DNA of 64,000 nt from JACVRW01 sp034664005 (lineage in GTDB: Bacteria; Actinomycetota; Thermoleophilia; Solirubrobacterales; Thermoleophilaceae), in NCBI GenBank assembly GCA_034664005.1, contig JAXDIL010000126.1, forward strand, positions 15,617 to 79,616, read 5' to 3'. The translations under genes and the position numbers were made by a program. Positions 32,134-40,372 of this stretch are shown here, one piece after another. The notes under the pieces were generated by a model that searched no databases, was not told the origin of the DNA, and saw only the letters and a program-made list of their open reading frames with translations. The first letter of the stretch is position 1. The number at the start of each line of letters is the position of its first letter.

Positions 32134-33030
32134 ATGAGCGGCGAGTTCACAAGCATCGAGGACGCCCGCGACCGGCTCGGCAGCGTCGGCTACCTGGCCG
32201 ACGAGCCCGCCTCGCTCGTGTCCTATCTCGCCGGCCGGCTGGGCAAGCCGGTGCTCGTGGAGGGGCCTGCTGGAGTCGGCAAGACGGAGCTCGCCAAGGC
32301 GGTCTCGCGCGCCACCGGCAGGAGCCTGATCAGGCTCCAGTGCTACGAGGGGCTCGACGAGGCGAAGGCGCTCTATGAGTGGAATTACCGCAAGCAGCTG
32401 CTCCGCATCCAGACCGAGGCAGCCGACACCGGCTGGCAGGAGGTCAAGGACGACATCTTCGGCGAGGAGTTCATGCTCGCCCGCCCGCTCCTGACGGCGA
32501 TCACGTCGGAGGAGCCCGTGGTGCTCCTGATCGACGAGATCGACAAGACCGACCAGGAGTTCGAGGCGCTGCTGCTCGAGGTGCTGTCCGACTTCCAGAT
32601 CTCGATCCCGGAGATGGGCGTGATCGAGGCGCGCACGCACCCGCTCGTCCTCCTCACCTCGAACAACTCCCGCGAGCTGACCGAGGCGCTCAAGCGCCGC
32701 TGCCTCTACCTGTGGCTCGACTACCCCGACGTGGAGCGGGAGCTCGAGATCGTCCGGCTGCACGCGCCCGAGCTCGACGAGTCGGTCGCGCGCAAGCTGG
32801 TCGAGGTCATCCACATGATCCGCTCGCTCGACCTGAAGAAGCCGCCATCGATCGCGGAGTCGATCGACTGGGCGCGCGCACTGCTCCTGCTCGGGGCCGA
32901 GGACATCGACCAGGCGGTGCTCCAGCGGACGATGTCGATCATCGTCAAGCACCGCACCGACCTCGACCTGGTGGCGGAGCGCGTGGGAGTGAAGCTCGGC
33001 GATGGCCTCTTCGGGCGACAGACGGGGTAA
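32134..33030 (+). CDS. MoxR-family AAA+ ATPase
   Basis: 298-aa chaperone-like ATPase. VEGPAGVGKTELA near residue 43 is Walker A, VVLLIDEIDKTD near 130 Walker B, LTSNNSREL near 170 sensor 1 and an Arg-rich RRCLY follows. MoxR ATPases insert metals or cofactors or remodel complexes together with a VWA-domain partner. The partner gene overlaps this one by 29 bases, so the two form a module; the target complex is not encoded nearby. Confidence 0.92.
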   Translation: MSGEFTSIEDARDRLGSVGYLADEPASLVSYLAGRLGKPVLVEGPAGVGKTELAKAVSRATGRSLIRLQCYEGLDEAKALYEWNYRKQLLRIQTEAADTGWQEVKDDIFGEEFMLARPLLTAITSEEPVVLLIDEIDKTDQEFEALLLEVLSDFQISIPEMGVIEARTHPLVLLTSNNSRELTEALKRRCLYLWLDYPDVERELEIVRLHAPELDESVARKLVEVIHMIRSLDLKKPPSIAESIDWARALLLLGAEDIDQAVLQRTMSIIVKHRTDLDLVAERVGVKLGDGLFGRQTG

Positions 33031-34417
33031 CCCCGGGCTCTACGGCGGCGTGCCGGCGGCTCGCGGGCCCGCCGGGCTGGCGCCGCGGCTGCTCGAGTTC
33101 GCGGACGAGCTGCGCGGCGAGGGCGTGGCCGTGGGCACCTCCGAGCTGCTCGACGCCTTCCAGGCGCTCGACGCGGTGAGCTGGAGCTCGCAGGAGGACT
33201 TCCGCGAGGCGCTCGCGGCGACGCTCGCCAAGTCGCAGGAGGACCGGCACGTGCTGGACGTGCTGTTCGACCGCTTCTTCTTCCGCGCCGTGGAGCGCGA
33301 GGCGCTCGAACAGGGCCTGGCCGAGGAGCGCTTCCAGGGCGCGGAGCAGCTCGACCTCGACGCCCTCCGGGAGCGCATTCGCGAGGCGATCCGCGCGGGC
33401 TCGGATGGCGAGATGCGCGACCTCGCGCGGCTCGCGATCGCAGCCTTCGGCCGCCAGGGCGAGGGCTCCGGCGTGATCGGCGTGGACGTGCAGCGCATCC
33501 GGCGCACGCTCGGGCTGAAGGGCGAGAAGCTGGGAGCGGAGCAGCCCGATCCGGACGCTGTGCCGCGCGATCGCCTCCAGGAGTTCGAGCGCCACGTGCG
33601 GCGTGAGCTCGAGCGCCAGATGATCGAGCGTACGCGCGCGCTCCCCCCCGCCAAGCCGCTGCGCGAGCTGGACAGGGCGCTGCCCTCGAACCCCACGCAG
33701 GACCTTGCCCAGGTGCACCGCACGGTGGCGCAGCTGAAGAAGCGGCTCGCCTCGCACGGGCGCGAGCACCGAGGCAGGCGGCGCTCGTGGCAGGTGGACG
33801 TGCGCCGGACCATGCGCCAGTCGCTCCAGACCGGCGGCGTACCGCTCGACCTGAAGTACCGCCCGCGACGGCCGCGACGGCCGGAGCTGTACGTGCTCTG
33901 CGACGTGTCGACGAGCGTCACCAGCGCGAGCGTCTTCTTCCTGTCGGTGCTCCACGCACTGCACGACCAGTTCCGCAAGCTGCGTTCGTTCGTGTTCGTG
34001 GAGCGGATCTCGGAGGTCACGGACGTGTTCGAGCGCGAGCGCTCGTTCACGGCCGTCTCGCGGCGCATCGCCACGGACGCGGGCGTGGCGGACGTGTCCG
34101 GCTACACGGACTACGGACGCGTCTGGGTCGAGTTCCTGGACAAGGTCGTCGACGACCTCGATCCGCGCTCCACGGTGATCGTGCTCGGCGACGCCCGCAC
34201 GAACGGCCGCGAGCCGCACGCGCAGGTCTTCGGCCACGTGGCCGAGCGCGCCGGCCGCACGTTCTGGATCAACCCCGAGCCGCGCCTCTACTGGAACTAC
34301 GGCGACTCCGTCATGGCGGCCTACGAGCCGTTCTGCGACGGCGTCTTCGAATGCTGGACCACAAAGCAGCTCGAGGCGTTCGTGAACGCGATCGCGGACC
34401 TGCACGCCGTGGCCTAA
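33002..34417 (+). CDS. VWA-domain protein (CoxE-like), MoxR partner
   Basis: 471-aa cytosolic protein. A helical N-terminal region rich in charged residues is followed by a von Willebrand A domain whose metal-ion site is LCDVSTSV near residue 299 (DxSxS); STVIVLGDARTNG near 395 is the later Asp-containing strand. Such CoxE-type proteins pair with MoxR ATPases in cofactor maturation. The transcript probably ends before the TPP riboswitch starting about 20 bases downstream. Confidence 0.9.
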   Translation: MASSGDRRGNPGLYGGVPAARGPAGLAPRLLEFADELRGEGVAVGTSELLDAFQALDAVSWSSQEDFREALAATLAKSQEDRHVLDVLFDRFFFRAVEREALEQGLAEERFQGAEQLDLDALRERIREAIRAGSDGEMRDLARLAIAAFGRQGEGSGVIGVDVQRIRRTLGLKGEKLGAEQPDPDAVPRDRLQEFERHVRRELERQMIERTRALPPAKPLRELDRALPSNPTQDLAQVHRTVAQLKKRLASHGREHRGRRRSWQVDVRRTMRQSLQTGGVPLDLKYRPRRPRRPELYVLCDVSTSVTSASVFFLSVLHALHDQFRKLRSFVFVERISEVTDVFERERSFTAVSRRIATDAGVADVSGYTDYGRVWVEFLDKVVDDLDPRSTVIVLGDARTNGREPHAQVFGHVAERAGRTFWINPEPRLYWNYGDSVMAAYEPFCDGVFECWTTKQLEAFVNAIADLHAVA

Positions 34418-34437
34418 TAGACTGGGCCGGAGCAAAC

Positions 34438-34526
34438 CAGGGGCGCTCGCGGATGCGGGCTGAGATGGCGCTCAGGAGCCCGGCGCCGACCCTTCGAACC
34501 TGTGGGGTAATGCCCGCGGAGGGAGC
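34438..34526 (+). promoter_or_regulatory. TPP (thi-box) riboswitch
   Basis: All conserved blocks of the thiamine pyrophosphate aptamer are in order: GGGGCGC (34440-34446), CTGAGA (34460-34465), GACCCTT and GAACCTG (34488-34502), GGGGTAATGCC (34504-34514) and GCGGAGGGA. The last block includes the ribosome-binding sequence two to ten bases before the ATG at 34528, so ligand binding should block translation. It sits before an ABC importer, implying uptake of thiamine or its pyrimidine precursor. Confidence 0.95.
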
Positions 34527-34527
34527 G

Positions 34528-35289
34528 ATGAAGACCCGCGCCGAGGCTCCCGTGACGGAGCCTCTTCTATTCGAGAACGTCACGCGCCGGTACCGAAGGG
34601 TCACGGCTCTCGAGGGACTCGACCTGACGGTCCGTCCTCACGAGGTGATGGCGGTGGTCGGGCCGTCGGGGTGCGGCAAGTCGACGCTGCTCGAGCTGAT
34701 GGCGGGCCTTCAGGACCCGGACGAGGGCGTGGTGTCCGTGGGAGGGGCGCGCGACGCCGCCGCCCGGCGGAGCGCCTGCGCCTACATGCCGCAGCGCGAC
34801 CTCCTCCTGCCCTGGCGCGACGCGCTCGCCAACGCCGGGCTCGCGCTCGAGGCCCAGGGCGTGCCGCGCGGCGAGGCCCGGCGGCGCGCGGAGCCGCTCT
34901 TCGAGCGCTTCGGCCTGGCCGAGTTCGAGCGGGCGCGGCCCGCCGAGCTGTCGGGCGGGATGCGCCAGCGCGTGGCCTTTTTGCGCACGCTGCTGCCGGG
35001 GCGCGACGTGCTGCTGCTCGACGAGCCGTTCGGGGCGCTCGACTCGATCACGCGCGCGGCGATGCAGCGCTGGCTGGCGGACGCGCTCGCGCAGGAGCCG
35101 CGCACGGTGCTGCTCGTGACCCACGACGTCGAGGAGGCGCTCTTTCTCGCGGACCGCGTAGCGGTGCTCTCGCCGCGGCCCGGCCGGGTGGTGGCGGAGC
35201 TCGACGTGGAGCTGGCGCGCCCGCGCGACGTGACGAGCCCCGACTTCGGCGCGCTGAAGCGCCGCGCGCTGGAGGCGCTCGGCCTGTGA
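34528..35289 (+). CDS. thiZ: ABC transporter ATP-binding protein for thiamine precursor
   Basis: 253-aa ATPase of the nitrate/taurine/HMP transporter type. Walker A VGPSGCGKST near residue 47, signature LSGGMRQRVA near 138, Walker B VLLLDEPFGALD near 158 and switch His in VTHD near 190. Directly under the TPP riboswitch and overlapping the permease gene. The symbol follows the ThiXYZ importer of hydroxymethylpyrimidine-type precursors; the exact ligand is inferred from the riboswitch. Confidence 0.88.
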   Translation: MKTRAEAPVTEPLLFENVTRRYRRVTALEGLDLTVRPHEVMAVVGPSGCGKSTLLELMAGLQDPDEGVVSVGGARDAAARRSACAYMPQRDLLLPWRDALANAGLALEAQGVPRGEARRRAEPLFERFGLAEFERARPAELSGGMRQRVAFLRTLLPGRDVLLLDEPFGALDSITRAAMQRWLADALAQEPRTVLLVTHDVEEALFLADRVAVLSPRPGRVVAELDVELARPRDVTSPDFGALKRRALEALGL

Positions 35290-36068
35290 GCGCCAACGGC
35301 AGCGCGCGCGCCCGCACCGGGCGAGCCGTCCTGGCCGCCGCGCTGCTCGCGCTGGCGGTGCTCGCCTGGCAGGGCGTCGCCTCGCTCGACTCGGTCGACG
35401 ACCTGACGCTCGCCTCGCCCGTCGAGACGTTCGAGGCCCTGCGCGACGACCGCTCGCTGCTGCTCGACAACTTCGGCGTGACGCTCGTCGAGGTAGTGCT
35501 GGGGCTGGCGATCTCGGCGGCGGCCGGGGTCCTGTTCGCGGTCGCCATGCACCTGTTCCGGCCGCTCCGCGACGCCGCCTACCCGCTGCTCGTGGCCTCG
35601 CAGGCGATCCCCGTCGTGGTCCTGGCACCGATCTTCGTGCTGGCCTTCGACTACGGAATCGGGCCCAAGCTCGCCATCGTCGCGCTGATCTGTTTCTTCC
35701 CGATCACGGTCAACCTGCTGGACGGGCTGCGCTCGGTCGAGCCCGAGCTGCTCAAGCTGATGCGGAGCATGGGCGCATCCCGCTTCAGGACGCTGCGAAG
35801 CGTCGAGCTGCCCTCCTCCCTACCTTTCCTGTTCAGCGGCCTGAAGATCGCGGCGACCGTATCCGTGATCGGCGCGGTCTTCGGCGAGTGGGCAGGGGCT
35901 GATGAGGGCCTCGGCCGGCTCGTGCTGCTTGGCAACAATCAGCTCCAGACGCCTCGCGTGTATGCGGGCATCGTCCTGCTGACGCTCATGGCGGTGGGTC
36001 TGTTCGCGCTCGTCGCCCTGGCGGAACGTTTGGCGTGTCCGTGGAATCGAAAGGAACAAGTCACATGA
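35286..36068 (+). CDS. thiX: ABC transporter permease for thiamine precursor
   Basis: 260-aa membrane subunit with about six helices, of the SsuC/TauC/ThiX type. NFGVTLVEVVLGLAIS near residue 62 and the coupling-loop MRSMGASRFRTLRSVELPSS near 158-177 (EAA-like motif) are diagnostic. GTG at 35286 overlaps the ATPase stop. Works with the flanking ATPase and NMT1-type receptor. Confidence 0.88.
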   Translation: MSANGSARARTGRAVLAAALLALAVLAWQGVASLDSVDDLTLASPVETFEALRDDRSLLLDNFGVTLVEVVLGLAISAAAGVLFAVAMHLFRPLRDAAYPLLVASQAIPVVVLAPIFVLAFDYGIGPKLAIVALICFFPITVNLLDGLRSVEPELLKLMRSMGASRFRTLRSVELPSSLPFLFSGLKIAATVSVIGAVFGEWAGADEGLGRLVLLGNNQLQTPRVYAGIVLLTLMAVGLFALVALAERLACPWNRKEQVT

Positions 36069-37066
36069 CCCGCACCGTCCTCGCGCTCGCCCTCGCGGCC
36101 TGTCTCGCACTCACCGCCTGCGGCGAGAAGCAGGACGTGCTGCAGCCGACCGGCTCGAAGCACGTGGAGCTGATGCTCGACTACTTTCCGAACGCGGACC
36201 ACGCGGGCATCTACGCGGCGCAGGCGGGCGGCGACTTCAAGCAGGCCGCTCTCGACGTCGAGATCCGCCAGCCGCCCGATCCGGCCGCGCCGATCAAGCA
36301 GGTGGCCGCCGGCCGCGTGGACCTGGCGATCTCCTACGAGCCCGAGGTGCTGCGGGCGCGCGACCAGGGGCTGCCTGTCGTGAGCGTCGCCGCGCTCGTC
36401 CAGAAGCCGCTCACCTCGATCATCTCGCTGCCGAAGGCGAAGATCGCGAAGCCGGCGGACCTGAAGGGCAAGACCGTCGGCACCGCCGGGATCGACTACC
36501 AGGACGCGTACCTGCGCGCCATCCTGGACGAGGCGGGCGTGGACCCGGGCACGGTCAAGGTCCGTAACGTGGGCTTTGGCTTCAGCCCGGCTCTCATCAC
36601 GGGGAAGATCGACGCCGCGCTCGGCGCCTTCTGGAACTACGAGGGCGAGGAACTCCGGCTGCGCGGCAAGCGCCCGCGGATCATCCGCATCGAGGAGGCG
36701 GGCGTCCCGACCTACAACGAGCTGGTGCTGGTGGCGAACGAGTCCGCCCTCGAGCGCGACGGCGACAAGATCCGCGCCTTCATCGGCGCGCTCTCGCGCG
36801 GCACGCGCGCGCTTCGCAGCGACCCCGGTACGGCGATCGAGGGACTGCTGGAGGCGAACCCCGATCTCGACCCGGAGCTCCAGCGCGCGGCCGTGAAGGT
36901 GACGCTGCCGCTGTTCTTCCCGCCCGAGGGCAAGCCCTTCGGCTGGCACGACCCGGCTCAGTGGGACGAGTTCTCGGCCTGGATGAAGGACAAGCAGCTG
37001 CTCGACAATCCGCCCGACCCGACCTCCTCGTACAACAACGAGCTGCTGCCGGGCGCCGGGCTCTAG
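36065..37066 (+). CDS. thiY: ABC transporter substrate-binding lipoprotein (NMT1/THI5-like)
   Basis: 333-aa receptor. A lipobox LALTACGEK (Cys near residue 19) ends the signal peptide. LMLDYFPNADHAGIYAAQ near 36 is the N-terminal signature of the NMT1/THI5-like family that binds pyrimidine thiamine precursors, and the region around FGFSPALITGKIDA supports it. ATG overlaps the permease stop. A third member of the riboswitch-controlled operon; riboflavin-type ligands are a lesser possibility. Confidence 0.88.
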   Translation: MTRTVLALALAACLALTACGEKQDVLQPTGSKHVELMLDYFPNADHAGIYAAQAGGDFKQAALDVEIRQPPDPAAPIKQVAAGRVDLAISYEPEVLRARDQGLPVVSVAALVQKPLTSIISLPKAKIAKPADLKGKTVGTAGIDYQDAYLRAILDEAGVDPGTVKVRNVGFGFSPALITGKIDAALGAFWNYEGEELRLRGKRPRIIRIEEAGVPTYNELVLVANESALERDGDKIRAFIGALSRGTRALRSDPGTAIEGLLEANPDLDPELQRAAVKVTLPLFFPPEGKPFGWHDPAQWDEFSAWMKDKQLLDNPPDPTSSYNNELLPGAGL

Positions 37067-37076
37067 GCGGTCCGCC

Positions 37077-37628
37077 GTGCGAATCCCGCTGTCCGACGAC
37101 TGCTACCTGCGACTGCCAGAGGTCGACGACGCGGAGGAGCTCTACGCGGTGGTCGTGGCGAACCGGGACTACCTGGCCGAGTGGATGCCCTGGGCGGCCG
37201 GGCAGACGCTCGAGCGGACCGACAACTTCATCCGCATGACCCAGCGCCAGGTGGCCGAGGACAACGGCTTCCAGGCGCTGATCGTGCTCCACGAGCGGAT
37301 CGTGGGAATGGTCGGCTTCCACAACGTCGAGTGGGAGGCCGAGACGACGACGCTCGGCTACTGGATCGCCCAGGAGCACCAGGGCCGCGGGATCGTGACC
37401 CAAGCCGTGGAGGCCCTGGTCGACCACGCCTTCGACGAGTGGAAGCTCCACCGCGTGCAGATCAGAGCCGCCACGGGCAACACGAAGAGCCGCTCCGGGA
37501 TGGCGCGGCTCGGCTTCGAGCAGGAGGGCATCCTGCGCGAGGCCGAGAAAGTGGGCGGCCGCTTCCAGGACCTGGTGCTCTACGCACGGCTGGCCCCAGC
37601 GGATGTGGCCGAGAAATCTGGCGCATAG
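37077..37628 (+). CDS. RimJ/RimL-type GNAT acetyltransferase
   Basis: 183-aa acetyltransferase. LGYWIAQEHQGRGIVTQAVE near residues 97-116 is the CoA-binding motif of the RimJ/RimL ribosomal-protein or small-molecule acetyltransferase branch, and RSGMARLGFEQEGILRE near 145 is its typical end. GTG at 37077 lies ten bases after thiY and could be cotranscribed, though a function in thiamine uptake is not implied. Confidence 0.88.
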   Translation: MRIPLSDDCYLRLPEVDDAEELYAVVVANRDYLAEWMPWAAGQTLERTDNFIRMTQRQVAEDNGFQALIVLHERIVGMVGFHNVEWEAETTTLGYWIAQEHQGRGIVTQAVEALVDHAFDEWKLHRVQIRAATGNTKSRSGMARLGFEQEGILREAEKVGGRFQDLVLYARLAPADVAEKSGA

Positions 37629-37700
37629 CGCCCAATTTTCAGCACACGTCGCCGTATCGAAGCCATGCGGGGCGGACGCGCGTGGCCGCGGCGGGCCGGG

Positions 37701-38096
37701 TTAGCGCTCGTCCAGGTCCAGCGACAGCGAGTTGATGCAGTAGCGCTGGCCGCCCTCGCCGGGGCCGTCTGGGAAGACGTGGCCCAGGTGGCCGCCGCAG
37801 CGGGCGCAGGTGACCTCGGTGCGGGTCATGCCGTGGCTCGTGTCCTCGTGGAGCTCCACGGCGTCGGCGACGGCGGGCTCGGTGAAGCTCGGCCAGCCGG
37901 TGCCGGAGTCGAACTTGGTGTCTGAGCTGAACAGCTCGGCCCCGCAGGCGCCGCAGCGGTACATGCCGTCGGCCTTCGAATGCGTGTACGCGCCGGTGAA
38001 GGGCGGCTCCGTGCCCTTCTCGCGCAGCACGTGGAAGCGGTCGGGCGAGAGCTCCTCGCGCCACTCCTGCTCTGTCTTGTCGAGCTTCTCGGTCAT
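37701..38096 (-). CDS. msrB: Peptide-methionine (R)-S-oxide reductase
   Basis: 131-aa repair enzyme that reduces methionine-R-sulfoxide in proteins. RCGACGAELF near residue 47 and CARCGGHLGHVF near 96 carry the two CxxC zinc pairs, GTGWPSF near 66 lines the active site, and RYCINSLSL near 119 holds the catalytic Cys. ATG overlaps the glycosylase stop by four bases and has GGAGG just upstream. Confidence 0.96.
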   Translation of the reverse strand: MTEKLDKTEQEWREELSPDRFHVLREKGTEPPFTGAYTHSKADGMYRCGACGAELFSSDTKFDSGTGWPSFTEPAVADAVELHEDTSHGMTRTEVTCARCGGHLGHVFPDGPGEGGQRYCINSLSLDLDER

Positions 38097-38914
38097 TGGA
38101 ACCTCCTGTTTAGAGCGTAGTGGCCGGCGAGCGCGGCGTACTCCTCGTACGGAGCGAAGAACTCGCGTACCTCGTCCTCGGTGGCGCGCCGGCCCAGGCC
38201 CGCGGCGAGGCCCACGAACTTGAGGTAGGCCACGTCGAGCGCGGGCAACTGGTCGTCGCGACCCTGCCCGCCCACCGCGAGCATCTCGAGCGTCCAGTTG
38301 CCGATGTTCGGGATCGTCCGGAGGCGGCGCCAGGCGGGCTCGTGCTCGCTCAGGTCGGCGCGCCCCGACGCCACCTCGCGGGCCACGCGCACGAGCGCGA
38401 TCGAGCGCTTCGGGGCGAGCCCGCAGGCGTCGAGCTCCGCCGGCGAGCGGCCCGCCAGCCACGCGGCCGAAGGCGGCGCGCGGAGCGTGCCGCAGGCGCT
38501 TCGGCGCCCGTGGCGGCGCACGATCTTCCGCTCGATCGCGGCCGCCCGCCCCGACTCGATCAGCTGCTCGCAGACGGCCCAGGCGAGCGCCTCGAAGGGC
38601 TCCGGGCGGCGGCGCGGGCGCAGCCACGGCTTGCGCCTGATCACCGGACCGACGAGCGGATCGCGGCGGAAGCGGCGCTGGAACTCGCTCAGGTCGTGGT
38701 CCGTCCCCAGGGCGAACCGCATGCGCTCGATGGCCACGCCCGCGGCCTCCCCCGAGTCGGCCTCCGCCCGGATCCGCACCGCCCCGGCCACCGCCCACGC
38801 GCGGACGACCACCTGGTCCTCGCCCACCCAGAGCGCTCGCGTGAGCGCACCGTCGCGAGCGACCATCACGCCGTCGCGGCCCGGCCCCGGGAGCCTGTAC
38901 GGCCCCGACGGCAC
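38093..38914 (-). CDS. AlkA-like DNA-3-methyladenine glycosylase
   Basis: 273-aa HhH-GPD DNA repair glycosylase. The helix-hairpin-helix is RLRTIPNIGNWTLEMLAV near residues 193-210, and LPALDVAYLKFVG near 222 provides the catalytic Asp. The N-terminal half (about 1-100) looks like the AlkA N-terminal beta domain but diverged. Start GTG at 38914 is the only one in frame before homology; the true start might be elsewhere. Overlaps msrB, giving a small stress-repair operon. Confidence 0.85.
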   Translation of the reverse strand: MPSGPYRLPGPGRDGVMVARDGALTRALWVGEDQVVVRAWAVAGAVRIRAEADSGEAAGVAIERMRFALGTDHDLSEFQRRFRRDPLVGPVIRRKPWLRPRRRPEPFEALAWAVCEQLIESGRAAAIERKIVRRHGRRSACGTLRAPPSAAWLAGRSPAELDACGLAPKRSIALVRVAREVASGRADLSEHEPAWRRLRTIPNIGNWTLEMLAVGGQGRDDQLPALDVAYLKFVGLAAGLGRRATEDEVREFFAPYEEYAALAGHYALNRRFQ

Positions 38915-38937
38915 GACGTCCTGCTCGACGGTTGCGG

Positions 38938-39222
38938 CTATCGGTCCTTGAGGAGGTGGATGTCTACGAGGAACGAGCGCGAAGCGGCGACCTCGGACTT
39001 CTTGCGCCGCCCAAGCCGCAGCGCGACGGGCTTCGGCCGCCGCAGCACCCTCACCAGCAGGAACGTGGCCACGCCCAGCAGGAAGCCGCCGGTCGCGGCC
39101 GCCACGGCCGCGGGGAGCGAGACCTCGACGCGGCGCTCGACCGGTCGCGCCTCGGCGAGAACCGGGAGCGGCCGGACGTCCGCCTCGTGCTCCGGGTCAG
39201 GGAGAGCCGCTTGGTCAACCAC
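38938..39222 (-). CDS. Single-pass membrane protein, function unknown
   Basis: 94 aa: an acidic 35-residue N-terminal part, one membrane helix (about residues 40-60, AATGGFLLGVATFLLVRVL) and a basic cytoplasmic tail ending in SFLVDIHLLKDR. Topology would put the N-terminus outside. It lies between the glycosylase gene and the GNAT gene on the same strand. No family known to me. Confidence 0.6.
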   Translation of the reverse strand: MVDQAALPDPEHEADVRPLPVLAEARPVERRVEVSLPAAVAAATGGFLLGVATFLLVRVLRRPKPVALRLGRRKKSEVAASRSFLVDIHLLKDR

Positions 39223-39234
39223 GCGGCGAAGTTA

Positions 39235-40359
39235 TCAGAGGACCCGCTCGTACACCCGGTACTTCTTCACGATCTCGCCGCCCATAGCCTCCATGGCCCG
39301 GTTCATGGCCTTGTTCGTCTCGAGGATCCAGCCCATCTCGCCGCCCTTGACGCGCGTCTGCTCGGCCATGTCGAAGTGCTCGGCGTACAGGCCGGCGGCC
39401 ACTCCCGTGTGCTGGTAGGCGGGCTTGACGCCCAGGAAGCCGACGCGGCAGCGGTCGATCGTCCTGCGCCTGTTCAGGTAGTGCCACCAGCCGAGCGGGA
39501 GCAGGCGCCCGTTCATCTTCTTCAGCACCTGGTTCACGTCCGGGATCGTGATGGCCATGCCCACGGTCTTGCCGCCGGAGTCCTCGGCGATCATGAACCA
39601 GTCGCGGTCAAAGACGAGCTGGAGCTCCTGCGCGTACGCGTCGAGGTCCTCCTTCTCGTAGGGCACGAAGCCGAAGTTCCGCGCCCACGCCTCGTTGTAG
39701 ATCTCGGCGAACGCGTCGAGCTCCTTGCGCAGCCGGCGGCGGCTCATCTTCCGGATCCGGATCCCGTGCTTGGGCTCTAGCTGCTCGGCGAGGTCCCAGA
39801 CGATCGGCATCACGCGCTCGCGCCCGGAGATGTGCAGGGACCACATGAACGTGTCCACGCTCTTCTCGAGCCCAGCCTCCTCGCAGAGGCGCTGGTAGTA
39901 GGGCGGGTGCCAGGCCTGGCGGACCATGGGCTCGCGCTCGAAGCCCTCGATCAGCACGCCGCTCTCGTCGTTCATCGTGAAGTCCATCGGGCCGACCATC
40001 CGGTCGCGCCCGCGCTCGCGCAGCCAGCCCTCGGCCGCGCCGAGCAGGCCGCGCATCACCTCCACGTCGTCCTCGAGCTCGAGGAAGCCGAACATCCCCC
40101 ACGCGTTCCCCTGGAACTCGTTGAATGCAGTGTCGATCTGAGCGCTGATCCGCCCCACCACGCGGCCGTCGCGCCGCGCGAGAAACAGCTGCGCCTCGCC
40201 GTGTTTGAAGAAGGCGTTGAAGCGCGAGCTGAGGAATAGCCTCCGCTCGATCCTCAGCGGGGGAATCCACTGCTCCGCGTTAGAGTGCAGCCGGTACGGA
40301 AGCTCTATGAACTCGCGCAGGTCGCTGCGCGAGGCGACGGGCTCCACCTCGACTGACAC
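39235..40359 (-). CDS. YghO-like GNAT protein, possible bacterial ceramide synthase
   Basis: 374-aa member of the large GNAT-like group related to E. coli YghO. GMFGFLELEDDVEV near residue 88, GPMDFTMNDESGVLIEGF near 122 and GFLGVKPAYQHTGVAAGLY near 308 are its recognisable blocks, the last being the CoA-binding loop. In Caulobacter a protein of this type N-acylates the sphingoid base (bCerS), known from recall. Here it is divergent from a serine-palmitoyltransferase-like gene 13 bases away, so a shared lipid pathway is plausible. A general acyltransferase role remains possible. Confidence 0.75.
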   Translation of the reverse strand: MSVEVEPVASRSDLREFIELPYRLHSNAEQWIPPLRIERRLFLSSRFNAFFKHGEAQLFLARRDGRVVGRISAQIDTAFNEFQGNAWGMFGFLELEDDVEVMRGLLGAAEGWLRERGRDRMVGPMDFTMNDESGVLIEGFEREPMVRQAWHPPYYQRLCEEAGLEKSVDTFMWSLHISGRERVMPIVWDLAEQLEPKHGIRIRKMSRRRLRKELDAFAEIYNEAWARNFGFVPYEKEDLDAYAQELQLVFDRDWFMIAEDSGGKTVGMAITIPDVNQVLKKMNGRLLPLGWWHYLNRRRTIDRCRVGFLGVKPAYQHTGVAAGLYAEHFDMAEQTRVKGGEMGWILETNKAMNRAMEAMGGEIVKKYRVYERVL

Positions 40360-40372
40360 GGCGCGGGACTAT

